Shown here piece after piece: positions 15,656-23,751 of a DNA stretch of 38,194 bases; within the stretch, counting starts at the first letter, position 1, and each line of letters starts with the position of its first letter. Source of the DNA: Candidatus Dormiibacterota bacterium (GTDB taxonomy: Bacteria > Chloroflexota > Dormibacteria > Aeolococcales > Aeolococcaceae); NCBI GenBank assembly GCA_003141695.1, contig PLNE01000155.1, forward strand, positions 20,758 to 58,951, in the 5' to 3' direction. The notes below the pieces were generated by a model, which was given only the letters and a program-made list of their open reading frames with translations, was not told where the DNA came from and did no database searches. The position numbers and the translations under genes are program-made.

Positions 15656-15684
15656 GGGGCCGGGAAGAGCGCCTTCCCGGTCCC
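15656..15684 (+). terminator. hairpin after TasA-like gene 3
   Basis: A 12-bp stem (GGGGCCGGGAAG against CTTCCCGGTCCC, one G-U pair) with an AGCGC loop is followed by TTTCTCC. It is the third member of the set of hairpins that close each TasA-like gene. Confidence 0.6.
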
Positions 15685-15813
15685 TTTCTCCCCCAACCAG
15701 CCAGCCAGGGCGAGCGCGGCGCCGCCCTTCACCAAGAGCGCCGCGACCGTCTCCTCCCGTCCCACCCCCCGGAGGCGGTGTCGCCCACCGCACCCCAGTC
15801 TTGGAGGTTTCCC

Positions 15814-16458
15814 ATGTCCATCGAGCGGAAGAGCTCCGACCGCAGGCAGCTGCGTGCCGGGATGGTCTTCGTCCTGGTTGTCGCCGGCACCGCGCTCATC
15901 GGATGGGGCGGATTGGCGGCATGGCAGGCGGTTACCCAGAACAACGGAAGCACCGCCAGCACCCTGGGCGTCCACATGTCCAACACCGCGACCGTTGCAG
16001 GCAGCCTCAACCCGGTCACCTGCAACGACGAGAGCTTGCCCACCGCCTGCGGCGCCATCTTCGACGTCGGCGGCATCACCCCCGGCTACGGCCTGACCTC
16101 TGTCGGCACCGTGGCCATCACCAACACCGGCACCGAGGCGTCGACCTTCCAGCTCTCGCTCAAGTCGGCCACGGTGAGCGGCGACGACAGCTACTACACG
16201 TCGAGCGACACCACACTCTGCAGCGACCTCCAGCTCACGGTCAAGAACTCCCAGCCCACGCCGGTGGTGGTCTACACGGGCTCGCTGGCCTCGATGACCA
16301 CCCCGATCAACATCACCGACAACGCCGGGACCTTGGTCTGGGGGCCGGGCGCCAGCGACACCTTCACGTTCAGCCTGGCGCTCCCCTCCAGCAGCCCGAA
16401 CACCGACGAGGACTCGATGTGCACGGCGGCCTTCACCTGGGGCCAGAACGGAGCGTAA
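15814..16458 (+). CDS. TasA/camelysin-like secreted protein 4 (SipW-type signal)
   Basis: The start is ATG 15814 with TTGGAGG about 6 bases upstream, giving 214 residues. The signal region MSIERKSSDRRQLRAGMVFVLVVAGTALIGWGGLAAWQAVTQNNG keeps the GWGGLAAWQA core of paralogue 3. Four cysteines are conserved (VTC, TAC, TLC, SMC), and the protein ends CTAAFTWGQNGA, a changed version of the C-terminal strand. The internal strand GTVAITNTGTEASTFQLSL matches the paralogues. Unlike genes 1-3 it lacks the CCCCCCTAG/CTAGTGC element, so it may be expressed differently or by read-through, and it could be a minor, initiating or anchoring subunit (inference). Confidence 0.83.
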   Translation: MSIERKSSDRRQLRAGMVFVLVVAGTALIGWGGLAAWQAVTQNNGSTASTLGVHMSNTATVAGSLNPVTCNDESLPTACGAIFDVGGITPGYGLTSVGTVAITNTGTEASTFQLSLKSATVSGDDSYYTSSDTTLCSDLQLTVKNSQPTPVVVYTGSLASMTTPINITDNAGTLVWGPGASDTFTFSLALPSSSPNTDEDSMCTAAFTWGQNGA

Positions 16459-16478
16459 CCAGCCTCTGACCAGCGTGT

Positions 16479-16509
16479 GAGGGGACGGCGGCCCACCCGC
16501 CGTCCCCTC
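16479..16509 (+). terminator. hairpin after TasA-like gene 4
   Basis: A perfect 13-bp stem (GAGGGGACGGCGG against CCGCCGTCCCCTC) with a CCCAC loop lies 20 bases after the stop. It has no T-run. It would separate the substrate genes from the signal peptidase gene. Confidence 0.6.
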
Positions 16510-16703
16510 CTCGCCCTCAGGGTCGCGACCGCCGGCCTCGGCCACCACCGAGCCGGCGGTCGTCTCATGCCCGGGGGTGCCCACGTGCCCGCAACCGATT
16601 CGTTGCGCCCCGTTGCACGAGGCGCCGCCTGGGGGGGCCGACAATTGGGCGGCCGGCTCAAACCGCCGTCGACGGCGTGCGGGAGCAGCAGGGGAATTCG
16701 CTA

Positions 16704-18005
16704 GTGGGCAACGTGAGGGTGACGCTCCCCGAGGAGCTTCACGACTTGGTCAGGGACGTCGTGGCGGATCTCGAGTCCGCCACCGGCAGCCTCGGCCTGG
16801 GCGGCGCCCAACCTGCCAAGCGCGCCCCCCGCCGAGAGCGCAGGCGGGTCACCCAGGCGACGATCCTCCGGCTGCCCGAGCCGGCGGCGGCGCCTCCGGT
16901 TTCCCTGCCGGCGACCTCGGTGCCACCTCCCCCAGCCGCTCCCCGGCCGGCTCCCCCTCTCGCGGTACCAGCCTTCGAGAGCTCCGTACCGGTCCCCCCC
17001 GCCGCGCCGCGGCGGCGCGCCTTCCTAGCCCGAATGGAGGTCGCCTCGACCGTCCCCAACGTCGCCCTCCCGGCGCGCACCCGCCGCCTCCAGGTGGCCT
17101 GCCGGCGCGCCTCTCCGCTCGACGCCACCCGCATCTCCCGCATGCTGCGGGTGGCGGTGCCGGCGATCCCGGTGGCCCCGGCCGCGCTCACCTCACCGCC
17201 CGCGTGGCTGCTCGCCGCCATGGCGCCGTCCATACCCGCTCCCCTCCCCGAGGTGCCGACCGCTGCCCAGCCGGAGGCGACCACGGTGATGCTCGCGGGG
17301 CGGACGGCACCGATCCCGACCGAGACGGACACCCCTCCGGCCACCGTAGCTGCCACTACCGTGGCCGCCCCCACTGTGCCCGCCCCCCTCCCCGTCACCC
17401 TGCCGGCCACCCTCCCGCCGCTCCCGATGGAGGAGCTCCTCCCGGTCTGGCGGGCAGTCGGCGGCCACGTCGTCAACCTCCTGATCGCCGCCGCCCTTGG
17501 CCTCGTCACGATCTTCTGCGCCATCGTGGTCGGCCTGGTGGTCACCGGGCACCACCTGGAGGAGGTGGTCACCGGGAGCATGCAGCCGGTCATCCCGATC
17601 GGGTCCCTGGTCGTGACCGAGAGCCTGCCGGCGGGCCAGCTCCAGGTCGGCGACATCATGGTCTTCCCCAACCCCAACGACACCAAGCTCACCATCGTCC
17701 ACCGCATCGTCTGGCTGAGCCACGACCAGAGCGGCGACGTGCTGGTGCGGACCAAGGGTGACTACAACGCCCTCCCCGACCAGTGGACCCTGAAGCGGGC
17801 GGCGAACGCCGAGGCCGACAAGGTCATCGAGATCCTCCCCGGCGCCGGAACGGCCGCGGGCTACCTCCAGACGATCGGCTTCGCAGGCCTGGTGCTGCTG
17901 ATCGCCGGAGTCATCGTCTACTACGGAATCCGCAAGGTCCGCCAGATCCTCCACGAGGACGATCTCGATGAGGACGGGCTGGGTGCCGCGGAGCGCCTGA
18001 CATGA
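16704..18005 (+). CDS. sipW: SipW-type signal peptidase I with long N-terminal extension
   Basis: The C-terminal 190 residues are a SipW/ER-type signal peptidase: a membrane segment (about 252-279), box B TGSMQPVIPIGSLVVT with catalytic Ser292, box D VHRIVWL with His333 in place of the usual bacterial Lys, and box E TKGDYN with Asp353. A second membrane segment (about 388-409) is followed by an acidic tail. The Ser-His-Asp set is the hallmark of peptidases that process TasA-like proteins, and four such substrates lie directly upstream. The first 240 residues are a Pro/Ala/Thr-rich extension opening with VRVTLPEELHDLVRDVVADLE. SipW of Bacillus has no such extension. GTG 16704 is chosen because AGGGGAA lies about 9 bases before it; GTG 16677 is the alternative. 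The stop overlaps the next start by 4 bp. Confidence 0.92.
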   Translation: MGNVRVTLPEELHDLVRDVVADLESATGSLGLGGAQPAKRAPRRERRRVTQATILRLPEPAAAPPVSLPATSVPPPPAAPRPAPPLAVPAFESSVPVPPAAPRRRAFLARMEVASTVPNVALPARTRRLQVACRRASPLDATRISRMLRVAVPAIPVAPAALTSPPAWLLAAMAPSIPAPLPEVPTAAQPEATTVMLAGRTAPIPTETDTPPATVAATTVAAPTVPAPLPVTLPATLPPLPMEELLPVWRAVGGHVVNLLIAAALGLVTIFCAIVVGLVVTGHHLEEVVTGSMQPVIPIGSLVVTESLPAGQLQVGDIMVFPNPNDTKLTIVHRIVWLSHDQSGDVLVRTKGDYNALPDQWTLKRAANAEADKVIEILPGAGTAAGYLQTIGFAGLVLLIAGVIVYYGIRKVRQILHEDDLDEDGLGAAERLT

Positions 18006-19825
18006 GCTACGACACCCTCGGGATGATCCGGCGCGGCTGGCAGGACGGTGTCGCCACGGTGGCTCCTCACGTCCCCGGGCTCGCCGACCTTGTCGAGCAG
18101 CGGCTCGCCGAAGCCATACGTCTTGGCCGGCTCGACGAGGCCGGACTGCTCTCCATCGTCGACGCCGCCACCCAGCTGGCGGCCGACATGGGCGCGGTCG
18201 ACATCGCCCCAGCGCTCAGCAAGCGGCTGCGCCGCCACGTGTACGAGTACCTTCTCTCCCTCGATGCGCTGAGCAGCTCCGAAAGGAACAGGGCCGCCGG
18301 ACAGGCTCCCACCCCGGGCGACCCGGAGGCGACGAATGGAGCCGGCCGGGCCGCCGGGCTTGCCGAGATGGGGTTGGCCGAGGTGGACACCTCGATTCCC
18401 GAATCCAACGGCGGCGGACCTCACCGGTTCCCGCCCGTCTACCCCTTTGCGGAACCGAGCCATCCCCTCACCGAACCCACCTTTTTAGATTCCGAGTCGA
18501 CGTACGCCGACCTCGAGCCCACGTACCCCGGGCCGGAGTTCAGCTACCCCCAACCCGAGGCCCCGTATCCCCTTCCCGAGTCGCCGTACCCCCTGGCGGA
18601 GTCCCCCTATCCCCTTCCCGACGTCACGTACCCCCTGCCGGAGGAGGATGGGGCCAGCGGCGCGGGGGAGGGCGGCTCCAGATCGTCACCTCCTCAGTTC
18701 AGCTTCCACCTCGGCGATCCGGACGACGTCATGGCGAGCCGGGCACCGCAACCGGAGCAGGGCGCTCTGGTGGAGCCGGGGGGGCCCCGCGGAGCGTTCA
18801 ACGCCGATGAGGAGGTCCAAGCGCCGGCGGAGGTTCGGGTCCCGCCGAGCCGCCGAGCCTCATTCTCCGACCCCTCGACCTGGCCAAAGCCGGTGACGCC
18901 CACGCTGAGGGGGGCCCGCGATCCGCTCGCAGAGGGTCTCCGTGACGAGCCGCTCTCGCCCGACGACCTACCGGTGCCGTCCGCCCCTGACGGGACTCGC
19001 TTCCAGGATGTGGGACCGCGGCCCGCGGCTCCCGCCGCTGATCCACCGCACCGGAGCGGGCCGCCCGACGTCGCCAGATGGTCGTCCCCGTGGCCGTCTC
19101 CCGAGACGCCGCCGGTCGGACGGCGCGAGGCGCCGGTCACCGGCGCGTCGCCCGCACCGGGGAGCGCGGACTTCGAGCCAGCGACCGGGCCCGCTCACCG
19201 CGAGGTGCGCGAGGACTGGCGCGACGCGACCCAGGCATGGCTCCCCGCCAGCCCGTCCAATGGCGGCGGCGCCGCCCCGCCCGAGATCGCAGCGGGGTGG
19301 GCGGTGCGGCAGCCGGAGGCAGTGGAGCTGCACATGACGCCGGCGGGGGGCGGTGCAGCACCCGCAGCATCGGCCAATGACGTCCCCGAGCGTGACCTCG
19401 TCGCCCTCCGCTCCAGCGTGGACCAAAGGCTGCGGAAGAAGCGGTGCGACGATGTCGCCGCGGTGCTCCAGCAGGCCGCCCAGGAGCTGGGGGGCCAGGC
19501 CGTCGCCGAGCTCGCCCTCGACGCGGGCGATCGGTGCCGCAGCCTGGGCAAACGCAACGCGGCGCTCAACTGCTACCTGGCGGCATCCCGCGCCGACCCG
19601 GTCTACGAGCCCCCCCTCGCGCGCCTTGCGGACATCTGCATCGACGACCAGGACATCGATCTGGCGGTTTCATACCTGGAGCGCATCGCACGTCTCACCC
19701 GGCTACGCGGAGACAACCACGGCGCACTCCGAATCTACCGCAAGATCGCGACCATCGCCCCCTATCGGGACGATGTCCTCGAGATGCTGATGCGGGCCCA
19801 GACCACCGGTAGGATGGACCCATGA
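18002..19825 (+). CDS. TPR-like protein with Tyr-Pro heptad repeats, coupled to SipW
   Basis: ATG 18002 overlaps the TGA of the signal peptidase gene (ATGA), so translation is coupled. Of 607 residues, the first 100 form a helical domain (LADLVEQRLAEAIRLGRLDEAGLLSIVDAATQLAADM). Residues 145-214 are ten seven-residue repeats converging on xxYPLPE. A disordered Pro/Gly/Ala-rich linker (about 215-455) leads to a C-terminal helical repeat region (about 465-600) with TPR-like helix pairs such as NAALNCYLAASRADPVYEPPLARLADI and GALRIYRKIATIAPYRDDVLEMLM. No signal peptide is seen, so it is probably cytoplasmic. A scaffold or chaperone for the secretion module is a reasonable inference, but no function is known to me. 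The 168 bp that follow hold no obvious gene before cpaB. Confidence 0.8.
   Translation: MSYDTLGMIRRGWQDGVATVAPHVPGLADLVEQRLAEAIRLGRLDEAGLLSIVDAATQLAADMGAVDIAPALSKRLRRHVYEYLLSLDALSSSERNRAAGQAPTPGDPEATNGAGRAAGLAEMGLAEVDTSIPESNGGGPHRFPPVYPFAEPSHPLTEPTFLDSESTYADLEPTYPGPEFSYPQPEAPYPLPESPYPLAESPYPLPDVTYPLPEEDGASGAGEGGSRSSPPQFSFHLGDPDDVMASRAPQPEQGALVEPGGPRGAFNADEEVQAPAEVRVPPSRRASFSDPSTWPKPVTPTLRGARDPLAEGLRDEPLSPDDLPVPSAPDGTRFQDVGPRPAAPAADPPHRSGPPDVARWSSPWPSPETPPVGRREAPVTGASPAPGSADFEPATGPAHREVREDWRDATQAWLPASPSNGGGAAPPEIAAGWAVRQPEAVELHMTPAGGGAAPAASANDVPERDLVALRSSVDQRLRKKRCDDVAAVLQQAAQELGGQAVAELALDAGDRCRSLGKRNAALNCYLAASRADPVYEPPLARLADICIDDQDIDLAVSYLERIARLTRLRGDNHGALRIYRKIATIAPYRDDVLEMLMRAQTTGRMDP
18434..18643 (+). 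repeat. 10 tandem 21-bp (heptapeptide) repeats
   Basis: Within the SipW-coupled TPR-like gene, ten seven-codon units run without gaps from PVYPFAE through APYPLPE, SPYPLAE and SPYPLPD to VTYPLPE. Later units are more alike than earlier ones, suggesting growth at the 3' end of the array. Confidence 0.88.
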
Positions 19826-19993
19826 GCGCCCTCGGGGGAAGTGGAGAAGGCGCACTCATCTGTTACCGGACAGTGACATTCAGTTCGCCGGTCTCGGTCA
19901 CACTCGGGCGACCGGCCTCAGCCGAACCAACCGTGTCCCGCACCGCACCCAGACCGGGGTAACGGCGGCGCGGGTACCAGCAGAGGAAAGCAA

Positions 19994-20908
19994 GTGGCGA
20001 TCCCCTCCAACAAACCTCAGAACCGGATACTCCTCGTTGGCGGCATCATCTTCGCCCTGCTCGCGGGCGTGGTGGTCTTCATCGCCGTCTCCAAGTCGTC
20101 GAGCACACCTCCGGCCCAGCCCGAGACCCCGGTGGTCGTGGCGGAGACGGCCATCACCGCCGGCTCCCAGCTCTCGGCGGCCAATCTCACGACTCGCGAG
20201 TACCTGAACATCGACCTTCCGACCAACTACTACACGACCACCACTCAGGTGGTCGGAAAGACGCTCCCGGTCGCCGTCTCGGCGGGGACCCCGATCACCG
20301 AGCAGTTGCTGCAAACCACCGCCGGCGCGGGCGGCACCTCGACGCTGACCACTCCGGCCAGCCAACTCCCGATCGCGAACAACGACGTGGCCCTGGCCAT
20401 TCCGGCCCACGGCGCAACGTCGGACACCACCGTCGATCAGATGACCGTCGGCTACTACATCCTGGCCGGCGACCAGATCGACATCATCGGTGACCTGGGT
20501 AGCAGCACGTCGACCAGTCACCAGATCCAGTACGTCTTCCAGGACATCCCGGTGCTGGCGGTGGGCTACCCGGCAGCCACCACCACCACCCCGTCGGGTG
20601 GAACGGCGACGACCACTGCGGCACCGGCTCTGTCGGCGCCCAACTACTTCGTGGTCGAGATGACCAGGGCGCAGGCCGAGGAGATGACCGCGCTGCTGAC
20701 CGGCAACTACACCGCGGTCGCAGCTGGCAACCCCGCGCTCGTCCTCAAGTACGTGCTCCGTCCGACCAGTGAATACGGCACCACCAACTCGGCCGGCGAC
20801 TTCGTCCCGAAGACCGAGAACATCTCCGGCCCCGACACGACCATCCCGCCCGCAACCGACCAGCCCGTGACCCCCCAGTCGCTGTCCGGGGCGTTCACGA
20901 ACTCGTGA
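19994..20908 (+). CDS. cpaB: Flp pilus assembly protein CpaB/RcpC
   Basis: This 304-residue protein starts at GTG 19994 with GAGGAAAG upstream. A short polar start is followed by one membrane segment (about 12-32, LLVGGIIFALLAGVVVFIAV), then an SAF-like domain (TPVVVAETAITAGSQLSAANLTTREY, with VGKTLPVAVSAGTPITEQLL) and an RcpC-type region (VALAIPAHGATSDTTVDQMTVGYYILAGDQIDIIG). CpaB proteins act outside the membrane in Tad pilus assembly; in secretin-bearing bacteria they work with CpaC, which is absent here. It has a Thr-rich insert near 200 and a Thr/Pro-rich C-terminal tail. It is followed by tadB and tadC in the same direction with short spacing, so they probably form an operon. Confidence 0.9.
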   Translation: MAIPSNKPQNRILLVGGIIFALLAGVVVFIAVSKSSSTPPAQPETPVVVAETAITAGSQLSAANLTTREYLNIDLPTNYYTTTTQVVGKTLPVAVSAGTPITEQLLQTTAGAGGTSTLTTPASQLPIANNDVALAIPAHGATSDTTVDQMTVGYYILAGDQIDIIGDLGSSTSTSHQIQYVFQDIPVLAVGYPAATTTTPSGGTATTTAAPALSAPNYFVVEMTRAQAEEMTALLTGNYTAVAAGNPALVLKYVLRPTSEYGTTNSAGDFVPKTENISGPDTTIPPATDQPVTPQSLSGAFTNS

Positions 20909-20949
20909 TCCGAGGAGTGCCGAAGGGTACACGGACGTAGGGCACGGCA

Positions 20950-21930
20950 ATGACCGACTTTCTTCCCCTGCTCGCGGCGGTTCTGGTGGCCTGCTTCCTG
21001 CTCTGCTGGGTCGCCCTGATCGCGACCCGGAGCCGGACTGAGGCCGACGAGGTCGCCCGGCGGCTGAGCGCCTACATGGGCGGTCAACGGCCCCCGCAAC
21101 CCGAGCGGGTCAGGTCCGGAAACCCCCTCCGCGACGCGCTCGACAGCTTCACCGACGCCCTCAGCCCGGTGGTCAACCGAGGCTCCTACGCGGGCAAGCT
21201 CGCCGAGGACCTCCAGAAGGCCGGGTTGCGGCTCAAGGCCTCCGAATGGATGCTGATCGTCGCCGGCCTGGGGGTTGTGGTCGGCGCCATCTTCTGGCTG
21301 CGCTTCGGGACGGTCTTCGCCTTCATCCCGTGCCCCATCGTCATCTGGATCGCGAGCGGCATCTTCCTCCGCTTCCGTCAGACCCGGCGCACCCGCGCCT
21401 TCGAGGGTCAGCTCGGAGACACGATCATCCTGCTCAGCAACGCGCTCAAGGCCGGTCTCTCCTTTGCCCAGGCCATGAACACGGTGGCGAAGAACGCGTC
21501 GCCACCCATCTCCGAGGAGTTTGGTCGCGCCACCCGCGAGATCGCGCTCGGCATCCCCGTCGACGACGCTCTCCAGCACATGGTGCAGCGCAACAAGTCC
21601 GAGGACTTCGACCTGATGGTCACCGCGGTGCAGATCCAGCGCGTGGTCGGAGGCAACCTGGCGGAGATCCTCGACACCATCGCCTACACGATTCGCGAGC
21701 GGGTGCGCATTCACGGTGAGATCCGGACCATCACGGCGCAGGCGCGGATGTCCGGCATGATCATCACGCTCCTCCCCGTCGGTCTCGCCCTCTTCCTCTT
21801 CTTCGTGGAGCCGTCTTACTTCGCCCCGATGGTCAAGGAGACCCTCGGCTGGGTGATGCTGGCCTTAGGTTCCATGAGCATCTTGGTGGGGACGGCGATC
21901 ATCCAGAAGATCGTGAGGATCCAGGTGTGA
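20950..21930 (+). CDS. tadB: Tad pilus inner-membrane protein TadB
   Basis: This 326-residue polytopic protein of the T2SF/GspF superfamily is a platform protein of the Tad pilus. An N-terminal membrane segment (about 4-24) is followed by a cytoplasmic stretch, two membrane segments (about 97-135), the T2SSF domain (LLSNALKAGLSFAQAMNTVAKNASPPISEEFGRATREIALG, then DALQHMVQRNKSEDFDLMVTAVQIQRVVGGNLAEILDTIAYTIRER), and two C-terminal membrane segments. It begins 41 bp after cpaB. The last four bases (GTGA) overlap the start of tadC, a sign of coupled synthesis in stoichiometric amounts. Confidence 0.93.
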   Translation: MTDFLPLLAAVLVACFLLCWVALIATRSRTEADEVARRLSAYMGGQRPPQPERVRSGNPLRDALDSFTDALSPVVNRGSYAGKLAEDLQKAGLRLKASEWMLIVAGLGVVVGAIFWLRFGTVFAFIPCPIVIWIASGIFLRFRQTRRTRAFEGQLGDTIILLSNALKAGLSFAQAMNTVAKNASPPISEEFGRATREIALGIPVDDALQHMVQRNKSEDFDLMVTAVQIQRVVGGNLAEILDTIAYTIRERVRIHGEIRTITAQARMSGMIITLLPVGLALFLFFVEPSYFAPMVKETLGWVMLALGSMSILVGTAIIQKIVRIQV

Positions 21931-22859
21931 TTGCCTACGTCGCCGGCGCACTGGCAGCCTGCTCGGTCGCCCTGCTGGCGCTCTGGCTCCGTCAGGCCCA
22001 GTCGCCCCAGGCGGACCTCCTGGAAGCCCGCCTCGCCCAGTTCACCGAGTCCGGACGCGCCGTCCAGAGTCTGGCCGAGGTGGAGATGACCCTGCCGTTC
22101 TTCGAGCGGGTCTTCCGGCCCACCCTGGATCGCTGGGGCCGCCGTCTGACCGCCCGGAACAACCAGCTGCGCACCCAGGCCCTGCAGGAGAAGCTCAACC
22201 TGGCCGGGAGACCCTGGGGGCTCACTGTGGGCGGCTTCCTTGTCCTGCGAATCATCGGAATCATCCTGGTCGGCTTCTTCGGGCTCGCCCTGGCCGCCCT
22301 GCTCCAGATGCACGTGCCCCAGCTCCTGCTCGGCCCGGCGGCCGGCCTCGTCATCGGCTACCTGCTGCCGGACGCCACCCTCTCCCGCCGGATCAGGGCC
22401 AGGCAGAAGGACATCCTGCTGGCACTGCCCTCGGCACTCGACCTCCTCACGATCAGTGTCGAGGCCGGGCTCGGCTTCGACGCCGCCCTGGGCCGGGTCT
22501 GCGACAAGTACCGCAACGCTCTCGCCTCCGAGTTCAACCAGGTGCTCAACGAGATCCGCCTGGGACGCCCGCGCATCGAGGCGCTCGACGACATGGCGAG
22601 GCGCAACAAGGTGGATGAGCTGAACGGCTTCATCCAGGCGATCATCCAGTCGGAGCAACTGGGCGTCGGCATCGCCAACGTGCTGCGCATCCAGTCCGAG
22701 GAGATCAGGCGGCGCCGCCGCCAGCGGGCCGAGGAAACCGGTCAGAAGGCCCCGTTGAAGATGCTCTTCCCGATGGCCTGCTGCATCTTCCCCACCCTCT
22801 TCGTCGTCCTTCTCGGCCCCGCCGCCCTGCAGGTTCTCCAGGAGTTCGGGGTCAAGTGA
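21927..22859 (+). CDS. tadC: Tad pilus inner-membrane protein TadC
   Basis: This 310-residue T2SF-family protein is the partner of TadB in the pilus platform. The start GTG 21927 overlaps the tadB stop by 4 bp. It has an N-terminal membrane segment (about 2-22), a central pair of segments (about 105-150, FLVLRIIGIILVGFFGLALAALLQM then a second), and the T2SSF domain (ALPSALDLLTISVEAGLGFDAALGRVCDKYRNALASEFNQVLNEIRLGRPRIEALDDMARR). A C-terminal segment follows (MACCIFPTLFVVLLGPAALQVL). The QxAPLKMLFPMACCIFPTLFVV ending is typical of TadC. It converges with the unknown gene at 22903. Confidence 0.93.
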   Translation: MIAYVAGALAACSVALLALWLRQAQSPQADLLEARLAQFTESGRAVQSLAEVEMTLPFFERVFRPTLDRWGRRLTARNNQLRTQALQEKLNLAGRPWGLTVGGFLVLRIIGIILVGFFGLALAALLQMHVPQLLLGPAAGLVIGYLLPDATLSRRIRARQKDILLALPSALDLLTISVEAGLGFDAALGRVCDKYRNALASEFNQVLNEIRLGRPRIEALDDMARRNKVDELNGFIQAIIQSEQLGVGIANVLRIQSEEIRRRRRQRAEETGQKAPLKMLFPMACCIFPTLFVVLLGPAALQVLQEFGVK

Positions 22860-22902
22860 GCCCGGACCGGACGCCCGGGGTCGATCCCGACGGCCGGAGT
22901 GG

Positions 22903-23751
22903 TCAACCGGAGCGGATGGTCTCCAGGACCGCGATCGCCTCGGCGAGGCGGCGGTCGAAGCGGATGCGCCAGCGTTCGCGGAGCACGGGGCTCGAGCGAT
23001 AGACGGCGGGGCCCGGCAGCTGGTCGCGGCGCAGCAGCTCCGCCAGGTGCCTGAGGTCGGGTTCGAGCTCGGTCAGTCCCAGCCGCGCGACCACGTGGAC
23101 CGCCGCCCCGACCCTCAGCAGCTCGCCTGACACCAGCCAGTCGTGGACGGCTGCGACGATGCCCTCATGACCTTCCTCCGCAAGAGCACGCGTGTAGACG
23201 AGGAGATCCGCCTCCAGGGCGTCGGCAGCGTCCTCCAGGCGGCGCTCGAAGGCGGCCAGCACGGCGTCCCTGGCACCCTGGTGGGCCAGCACGGCAGCGA
23301 GGCCAGGGGCGGCCCGCCCGAGGAGCAGCTTCTCGAAGGGCGTGAACTCCACATAGCCGATGCGATCCGCGGCGATCGAGACGATCCAGGGACTGCCGTC
23401 GGCCCGGAGCAGGCAGAGGTTCTCCGGAAGACCCGGCTGGCGCCAGGCGAAGAGCCCCGACACCTCGCCGAGCACGTCGATGCACGCCTGGCTGAACTCG
23501 TAGCGGAGGATCCGGACATGGCCGCTCCGGCTCTCGGAGCGAAGCTGGGTGGCCAGACGGTCGACGAGCTCCTGGCCGCCGGGGTCGAGGTCGCGGTTGG
23601 TGTCGAGGCTCAGCACCGCGGTATCGCACTGGGCGCGGGCACAGACGAGCATGGCTCGGTAGTCATCGCCGGTGGGTTCGTCGACAAGGTCGTACGTTTT
23701 GCGACCGGAGACGTCGACACCGCTGAGGCGGGCGATGAAGCTCCTTTCCAT
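22903..23751 (-). CDS. hypothetical protein, unknown function
   Basis: This 282-residue protein begins at ATG 23751 (GAGGAG about 14 bases upstream) and has no signal peptide or membrane segment. It opens MERSFIARLSGVDVSGRKTYDLVDEPTGDDYRAMLVCARAQCDTAVLSLD. A middle part (LCLLRADGSPWIVSIAADRIGYVEFTPFEKLLL) looks like a beta-rich fold, and the C-terminal half is mostly helical with many Arg, Glu and Leu. I recognise no family. It sits between tadC and a CvpA-like gene, convergent with the first and divergent from the second. A role linked to the pilus is possible but is suggested only by position. Confidence 0.7.
   Translation of the reverse strand: MERSFIARLSGVDVSGRKTYDLVDEPTGDDYRAMLVCARAQCDTAVLSLDTNRDLDPGGQELVDRLATQLRSESRSGHVRILRYEFSQACIDVLGEVSGLFAWRQPGLPENLCLLRADGSPWIVSIAADRIGYVEFTPFEKLLLGRAAPGLAAVLAHQGARDAVLAAFERRLEDAADALEADLLVYTRALAEEGHEGIVAAVHDWLVSGELLRVGAAVHVVARLGLTELEPDLRHLAELLRRDQLPGPAVYRSSPVLRERWRIRFDRRLAEAIAVLETIRSG

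Noticed and set aside
15100-16644. 514-residue minus-strand frame over TasA-like genes 3 and 4
   Set aside because: It spans two genes, their hairpin and ribosome binding site, and has Gly/Arg/Val-rich shadow composition.
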